Below, piece after piece: positions 58,926 to 64,000 of a DNA stretch of 64,000 nucleotides. Numbering within the stretch: the stretch's first letter is position 1; every line of letters starts with the position of its first letter. The position numbers and the translations under genes were made by a program. This DNA is from Syntrophomonadaceae bacterium (GTDB taxonomy: Bacteria; Bacillota; Dethiobacteria; DTU022). Below the pieces are notes generated by a model. That model ran no database searches, was not told where the DNA came from, and saw only the letters and a program-made list of their open reading frames with translations. Location: positions 18,389 to 82,388 of the forward strand of contig SKMK01000003.1 of NCBI GenBank assembly GCA_007121075.1, given 5' to 3'.

Positions 58926-60470
58926 TCAATCATTTCCCTTGCTGACAGTAACTGTAACTGTATATATCCTTGACAAATTCTCAACTGTGTCAATAACTTC
59001 AATCTCAATAACTGTTTCATCTTCTACAAGCTCTATACTAACTGGTTCTCCACTATTCGCATCATCATCATCATTGATCTTTAATGTATGATCAAGATCA
59101 TCCAAGGTGGGGGTAATATCAATATTTTCTGTTTCGACTACTACTTCCACAGTGTAATCTTGAATGTAAGGATCAAATACCGGATCAAGTGCACCCGGAT
59201 CAACTGTTAAATCTTCCAGGATCGGATCTATTTCTAAGAAAAACTCTTCGCTGTTCCTGGTGGTTTTGCCTATCGTAGCAACAAGGATTAAATCTTTGCC
59301 GTAATCTTCGTCATTTTCTAACTTAATCTCAAATATTATATCGCCGTCTTCATTTACTTCCGGCCCTCCGGAGTGATAGCTAAACTCTACAACACTATCT
59401 TCATCTTCGGGATCCTCTAATAACACAATATCTGCCTCTGTACCTGGGGGCACGCCACCGGTCTCTATCGTAACCGTTCCAAAATGCGGTTCTCCGGGCT
59501 TCTTTTCAATATGAATATCATATATCTGGGGATAAATATAATAATATCTGCGCTGGGAAATTTCTACATCTTCACTTTCATTCACCACGCTGACCCTAAA
59601 AAAGTAATGTCCATAATCTAAATCTTTTGGTACATCAACATTAAATTGCGCATAATTATCCTCTACTGGCAGATCAGATACAGGATCAACTTCCGTCACC
59701 TCACTGGACTCGTCTTCCCCTTCAAGCTTCCTAAATTCAGCGTTAACAGTGCTCCCTCCGGGAACATTGTGGGTAGATACTGTTATTTCCACATCATGCG
59801 TCTCTTCGCTATCCTCATATTCATGAACCTGAGGGCTTAAAACTATGCTTTCGATATATGGTTCCGGAGGGGCTGGAATCTGGTAAAAAACAGCTGAACC
59901 GGAGCCATCTGACTGATCTTCTACTTCTTCCAGGTTTAGGGCCATCACTTCTGTTTCAAGACTGTAAGTCCTGCCGCTTTCAATATTGACAGCGTCAAGG
60001 TTAAAATTGATTAAGTTTTCCCGGGTTTCGCTTTTTTTAAATTCCAGATCAAATTCTATTTCACCTGAAATGTTTTCTACTATGTCCCGTATATCAGGCT
60101 CGCCCATCTGTTCATAAAATACGGAGCCCTCTTTCAGGTATATATAGTGGAGACGGTATTCCTCCAGGGACTCATCGATTTCAAGTTCTTCGATGTCTTC
60201 GTAGCTGTCTAATATTACAATTTTTTCTGCCACCCTCAGCTCTCTTGTAATAAAATCGGCTACCATTCTGGCATTTTGCTGGACATCAACCTGCTTTTCA
60301 CCAATGCTAAATGTGCTGAGGCCAAAAGTATAAAATGTATAAGCTATGCCCATGGTAATAGATAGCAAGGCCAGCACGATCATCAGCTCTATAAGCCCCA
60401 AACCTCGCACATCACTGATCATATTAGATAAATTGTACTTAATTCCACGCCCATAATTTTTCATCAACAA
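58926..60470 (-). CDS. very large minor pseudopilin with beta-sandwich/cadherin-like C-terminus
   Basis: VRGLGLIELMIVLALLSITMGIAYTFYTFG prepilin-like N-terminus; C-terminal LTVDPGALDPVFDPYIQDYTVEVVVETENIDITPT resembles the cadherin-like beta-sandwich family. Confidence 0.78.
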   Translation of the reverse strand: MLMKNYGRGIKYNLSNMISDVRGLGLIELMIVLALLSITMGIAYTFYTFGLSTFSIGEKQVDVQQNARMVADFITRELRVAEKIVILDSYEDIEELEIDESLEEYRLHYIYLKEGSVFYEQMGEPDIRDIVENISGEIEFDLEFKKSETRENLINFNLDAVNIESGRTYSLETEVMALNLEEVEDQSDGSGSAVFYQIPAPPEPYIESIVLSPQVHEYEDSEETHDVEITVSTHNVPGGSTVNAEFRKLEGEDESSEVTEVDPVSDLPVEDNYAQFNVDVPKDLDYGHYFFRVSVVNESEDVEISQRRYYYIYPQIYDIHIEKKPGEPHFGTVTIETGGVPPGTEADIVLLEDPEDEDSVVEFSYHSGGPEVNEDGDIIFEIKLENDEDYGKDLILVATIGKTTRNSEEFFLEIDPILEDLTVDPGALDPVFDPYIQDYTVEVVVETENIDITPTLDDLDHTLKINDDDDANSGEPVSIELVEDETVIEIEVIDTVENLSRIYTVTVTVSKGND

Positions 60471-60491
60471 TACCTGCCTGAAAAGTTTAGA

Positions 60492-60836
60492 TTACTCACC
60501 GGCCGGAAAAAAATATTTAATAGTACCGGTATGGTCTTCATATTCATAACCCACCTGCTTAACTTCTCCGGTTACTTCTAAAAGCAACTCATCAAAAACA
60601 ATAGTCAGGTTAGTTTCATCATACTGTTCTTCTAATCCGGAAGCAATCTTATTATCCATTTCTTCCTGGGCCCTGAATAGAGCTTCGCTTTTTCTGCCCG
60701 CACCAAAGATTCCGGAAAAACTGGTGGTGAAAAGCAAGGTGAAAGAAAAAATAATCATCATCAGTATCGATATGGCAATGAGTAACTCTACCAGGGTGAA
60801 ACCCTTTTGGTGGTTTATTAATTTTTTTATTACCAT
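60492..60836 (-). CDS. pseudopilin (GspI-like)
   Basis: HQKGFTLVELLIAISILMMIIFSFTLLF. Confidence 0.88.
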   Translation of the reverse strand: MVIKKLINHQKGFTLVELLIAISILMMIIFSFTLLFTTSFSGIFGAGRKSEALFRAQEEMDNKIASGLEEQYDETNLTIVFDELLLEVTGEVKQVGYEYEDHTGTIKYFFPAGE

Positions 60837-60854
60837 TTCATTATCACCTTTTCC

Positions 60855-62012
60855 TTAATCGCCGTAACGCCATTCTTCCATCCTGTAAAATGATAAATCC
60901 AGCCCGGTCTTGGCCATTTCTATCGGGCTGTAATTTAACTCCAGGTTACCCTCACCCTCAAAGTTATCGGCTATAATCCAGCCGGTTAGACTGCTGTTGC
61001 CAAGTAATAAAGTATCAGCCTGGGGGCCATAGATGACCCCTTCAAAGTTAGGTGTCCCTCCAAGATCAAATTTTCCGCCTTCCATCACTAAAATATTGAC
61101 ATTTACATCCGCATCGGAAGCATGCTGAAATGTACCGCCGCCGGTATAATTTCTTACATAGAACATCAAGAAACCTTCACCTTTAATAAATACTTCACTG
61201 TTGCCGGTGCTTCTAAAATCATCCACTACAATGGCTACCGTATTATTATCCAGGGTAACGTTCATATCATTGTTTTTCAAATCTATTCTGTCTGCTTTTA
61301 CCAGTAGATCTTCACTATTTTCAGTTTCAATATTCAATTCTTTATGATCTCCGTCCAAAACTATCTCTTCGTACTGGCTGTGTTCAGTTATAATTTCACC
61401 TTCAAAAGGATCACTTGAATCTAAAGGGCATACTCCATAAAAATCTGAATCTTCATCCTCACAGGGAGGAACCACGGGATCAAATTCACGTTTAAGGGGT
61501 ATCGTTTCAGCGTCTTCATCCAGAATCGCTTCTTCATCCATATCAATACTATCACCATAAACAACATCCCCTCCGGAGATTGTTCCCGCAACGCCATCTA
61601 CCTTAATTGTGTTGCCATATAAAGTAAAATCCACTTCCCTGTCTCCGAGGGTGACGACCACTGTTTGCTCAACACCTCTGTGGGTTCCAGTAGATTTAAT
61701 ATAGATTTCTCTTTCATCAGAACTCATGGAAACTTCAATCACAAACTGACCATCTGCAAAATCTACCGGTTCTGATGAGGGCGAGTTAACCAGATCTTGA
61801 TCAAGATCCTGGTTTTCAAGCAACTTCAAAGCTACAGCGTGGGCGCCTGACCGGGCTATATAATGGGCCTTCATTTTATTTTCATCCCTGGCCACCTGTG
61901 TTGTTTCGGTCATATTAAATAAAAACAATGTCAGCCCAATTAAAGTTAAGGCCAGGACTATTACCAGGGTCAACGGCAGTGCAAAACCACTTTCATTTTT
62001 GTAAATCTGCAT
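60855..62012 (-). CDS. PilX-like protein with polymer-forming-type C-terminal region
   Basis: NESGFALPLTLVIVLALTLIGLTLFLFNMTETTQVARDENKMKAHYIARSGAHAVAL. Start placed at MQIYKNE after AGGAGAG. Confidence 0.75.
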   Translation of the reverse strand: MQIYKNESGFALPLTLVIVLALTLIGLTLFLFNMTETTQVARDENKMKAHYIARSGAHAVALKLLENQDLDQDLVNSPSSEPVDFADGQFVIEVSMSSDEREIYIKSTGTHRGVEQTVVVTLGDREVDFTLYGNTIKVDGVAGTISGGDVVYGDSIDMDEEAILDEDAETIPLKREFDPVVPPCEDEDSDFYGVCPLDSSDPFEGEIITEHSQYEEIVLDGDHKELNIETENSEDLLVKADRIDLKNNDMNVTLDNNTVAIVVDDFRSTGNSEVFIKGEGFLMFYVRNYTGGGTFQHASDADVNVNILVMEGGKFDLGGTPNFEGVIYGPQADTLLLGNSSLTGWIIADNFEGEGNLELNYSPIEMAKTGLDLSFYRMEEWRYGD

Positions 62013-62100
62013 CTTATTGGCTCTCCTATCATCTGGAGCAATATTTTCATAGTATGTGAGCATTAGTAAGATAGTTGATAACTTTGCTTCATAAAAAACA

Positions 62101-62197
62101 ACCCACTTCGGCAGCCAGGCGATCCTAGCCCGCAGCAGCGAACCTTAGACCCTTAAGCTTTGCGCCCCCGCTTTTCAGCAGGTTTGCCATTATCGTT
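62101..62197 (-). promoter_or_regulatory. cyclic di-GMP-I (GEMM-I) riboswitch aptamer
   Basis: Minus strand GGCAAACCTGCTGAAAAGCGGGGGCGCAAAGCTTAAGGGTCTAAGG...GCTAGGATCGCCTGGCTGCCGA matches the GEMM core (GGCAAACC-GAAA-GG-CGCAAAGC, CUAA/UAGG receptor). Confidence 0.9.
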
Positions 62198-62229
62198 TGG
62201 GCTTTCTGTTATTTCCTTTTTGTTCCTTT

Positions 62230-62258
62230 ATTATAGTTGTTATTTGATATTATGTCAA
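62230..62258 (-). promoter_or_regulatory. perfect consensus sigma-A promoter driving the riboswitch leader
   Basis: Minus strand TTGACA - 17 nt - TATAAT. Confidence 0.85.
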
Positions 62259-62311
62259 TCTAAGCGCTTAAAATTTGTTTTACTTAGCAACATTCACAAT
62301 TAACAAACAGA

Positions 62312-63787
62312 TTAAACAAATATCCGTTTAAATTCTTCATAAGATGTCAGGCCTGTTTTTACTTTCTCCAGGCCGTTCAAGCGAAGCGGCGCCATCCCCT
62401 CTTCAACCGCTATTCTGCGAATATCCTGGGCTGACTTTACCTTCCTGACCGCTTTCCTTATTTTATCATTTACTACCAGCAGTTCAAATACCCCCGTCCT
62501 TCCGCTGTAACCGGTGTGATCACAAACAGAGCATCCTTGCGCGCTGTACAACTCTATCAAGCCGCCGGGATTTTCCACCGGAAACTCCGGTTCTTCTTTT
62601 AACAACTCTTCAGCAGCAATAGCATCCTTTCTCCTGCAGTTGCGGCACAGTTTCCTTACCAGCCGCTGGGATAATACACCGGTCAGGGTAGACTCGGCCA
62701 GGTAAGGCTCCACTCCCATATCCAGCAGGTGCACCACCGCCTTGGCGGAATCTTCGGCATGGAGGGTGGACAACACCAAATGCCCGGTAAGGGCTGCTTC
62801 CGTGGCCATGGTTCCCGTTTCGGAATCCCTGATTTCACCGACCATAATTACATCGGGGTGATTGCGGAGCACAGACCGCAACCCGGAAAAAAAGGTCACT
62901 CCCGCTTTCCTGTTATAGGGGATCTGGCTAATACCTTTAATCTTTTTTTCAACCGGATCTTCTATAGTAATAATATTCCTGTCTTCGGTATTTATTTCAG
63001 TCAAAGCAGCATATAAAGTTGTGCTTTTACCGCTTCCCGTGGGGCCGGTTGCGACAATAAACCCGTACGGGTAACAAATAAGTTCTTTAAACTTTTTCAA
63101 CTGGTCTTCCTTAAACCCGAGCTTGTTTAAATTCATCAACCCCGGCTCATGAAAAAGGAGGCGCAAAGTTATGCGTTCCCCATAGTAAGAAGGCAGGGTA
63201 GCAACCCGTACATCGATCAACTCCCTGTCTTTTAGCACTGACATTCTCCCATCCTGGGGGGTGCGGTTATTGGTTATATCCATGTTAGCCAGCACTTTTA
63301 CCCGTGAAACCAGCGAATCATGATATTCGGTAGATATTGAAAACCGGTAATGCAGGACCCCGTCAATGCGAAAACGAATTTTTACCTCATCTTCATGCGG
63401 TTCGATATGAACATCATTAGCCCTTTCCTGCACAGCCAGCGAAAGTAATTTGTTAAGGATTTCCACCGAAGGAAAGGTAGAATCCGGCCCCGTTGAAAGG
63501 ACCAGGCATTCTCTTTTACCCTCAAAGTCCGTTTCTTCGAACTGCCTGAAAAATTCAAAACCCTCTACTTCTTTCCCGTACTTACTGCTGACCTTGTTAA
63601 TCAGGGTTTCCAAATCGGAGTCTTTAATCAACACTGGTTGAATCTCCATCCCGGTAATCATGCGCAGATCATCGATAGCTTCTATATCTGCCGGGTGCAT
63701 CATGGCCACCATCAGGACATTGTTTTCCCTATTAACCGGAAAAACTTTATACCGGTTGGCCGTGCTGCGCGGTATTAATTTAATCAC
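62312..63787 (-). CDS. GspE/PilB ATPase; frame continues upstream to the window edge but is interrupted by a TGA at 63872..63874
   Basis: GPTGSGKSTTLYAALTEI; VGEIRDSETGTMATEAALTGHLVLSTLHAEDS; CRNC/CSVC zinc motif. Upstream frame reads EQLIKNDIITRKQLEEALAVQGERAQRGETAYLGNILLELGY*TDEELARVLARKHNVPYFNI. Confidence 0.9.
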   Translation of the reverse strand: MIKLIPRSTANRYKVFPVNRENNVLMVAMMHPADIEAIDDLRMITGMEIQPVLIKDSDLETLINKVSSKYGKEVEGFEFFRQFEETDFEGKRECLVLSTGPDSTFPSVEILNKLLSLAVQERANDVHIEPHEDEVKIRFRIDGVLHYRFSISTEYHDSLVSRVKVLANMDITNNRTPQDGRMSVLKDRELIDVRVATLPSYYGERITLRLLFHEPGLMNLNKLGFKEDQLKKFKELICYPYGFIVATGPTGSGKSTTLYAALTEINTEDRNIITIEDPVEKKIKGISQIPYNRKAGVTFFSGLRSVLRNHPDVIMVGEIRDSETGTMATEAALTGHLVLSTLHAEDSAKAVVHLLDMGVEPYLAESTLTGVLSQRLVRKLCRNCRRKDAIAAEELLKEEPEFPVENPGGLIELYSAQGCSVCDHTGYSGRTGVFELLVVNDKIRKAVRKVKSAQDIRRIAVEEGMAPLRLNGLEKVKTGLTSYEEFKRIFV

Positions 63788-63871
63788 TTCTTCGCTTAAA
63801 TCCAGTTCATCGATATTAAAGTAGGGGACATTATGTTTCCTGGCCAGAACCCGGGCCAGCTCTTCATCAGT

Positions 63872-63874
63872 TCA
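63872..63874 (-). other. in-frame TGA stop inside the N-terminal (MshEN-like) domain of the second PilB/GspE
   Basis: Minus strand GGC TAC TGA ACT GAT GAA with homologous frame on both sides. Confidence 0.85.
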
Positions 63875-64000
63875 GTAGCCCAGCTCTAACAGGATGTTGC
63901 CCAGGTAAGCAGTCTCCCCCCGCTGTGCCCTTTCACCCTGCACGGCCAGGGCTTCTTCGAGCTGCTTCCTGGTGATAATATCGTTTTTAATCAACTGCTC

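Noticed and set aside
63872-63874. Selenocysteine or recoded TGA
   Set aside because: The position is a variable surface-like site in the N-terminal domain (GY-x-TDEEL) with no reason for Sec and no SECIS-like hairpin identified by eye; nonsense mutation or sequencing error is simpler.

Overview
The window is 64 kb of chromosomal DNA from what looks like an anaerobic Clostridia-type Bacillota. Taxonomy is inferred from gene order and families only. Most of it is dense housekeeping: der, DUF512, ispH-rpsA fusion, plsC, cmk, aroH, rluB, scpAB, trpS, xerD, recN, nadK, tlyA, dxs, ispA, xseAB, nusB, the amaP/Asp23 cluster, efp, pepP and aroQ/K/E. Beyond about 44.8 kb there is a large type IV pilus/pseudopilin locus. 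The strongest second-look items are: (1) a ~575-nt gene-free structured region between ispA and a small membrane protein upstream of dxs, which fits an OLE RNA plus OapA pair; (2) a GEMM-I-type c-di-GMP riboswitch behind a perfect-consensus promoter, upstream of a three-gene pseudopilin operon that includes a 514-aa minor pseudopilin with a cadherin-like tail; (3) two secreted proteins ~50 kb apart sharing an apparently undescribed C-terminal domain (PGEEG-RQ ... GGT-KR ... DGYARV); (4) a KamA-family protein whose substrate-pocket residues look like glutamate 2,3-aminomutase; (5) an in-frame TGA in the N-terminal domain of a PilB/GspE ATPase next to the riboswitch. No CRISPR array, IS element, prophage or rRNA was seen. 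One tRNA-Pro(GGG) was found. All calls come from reading the sequence and recalling families; no database searches were run.
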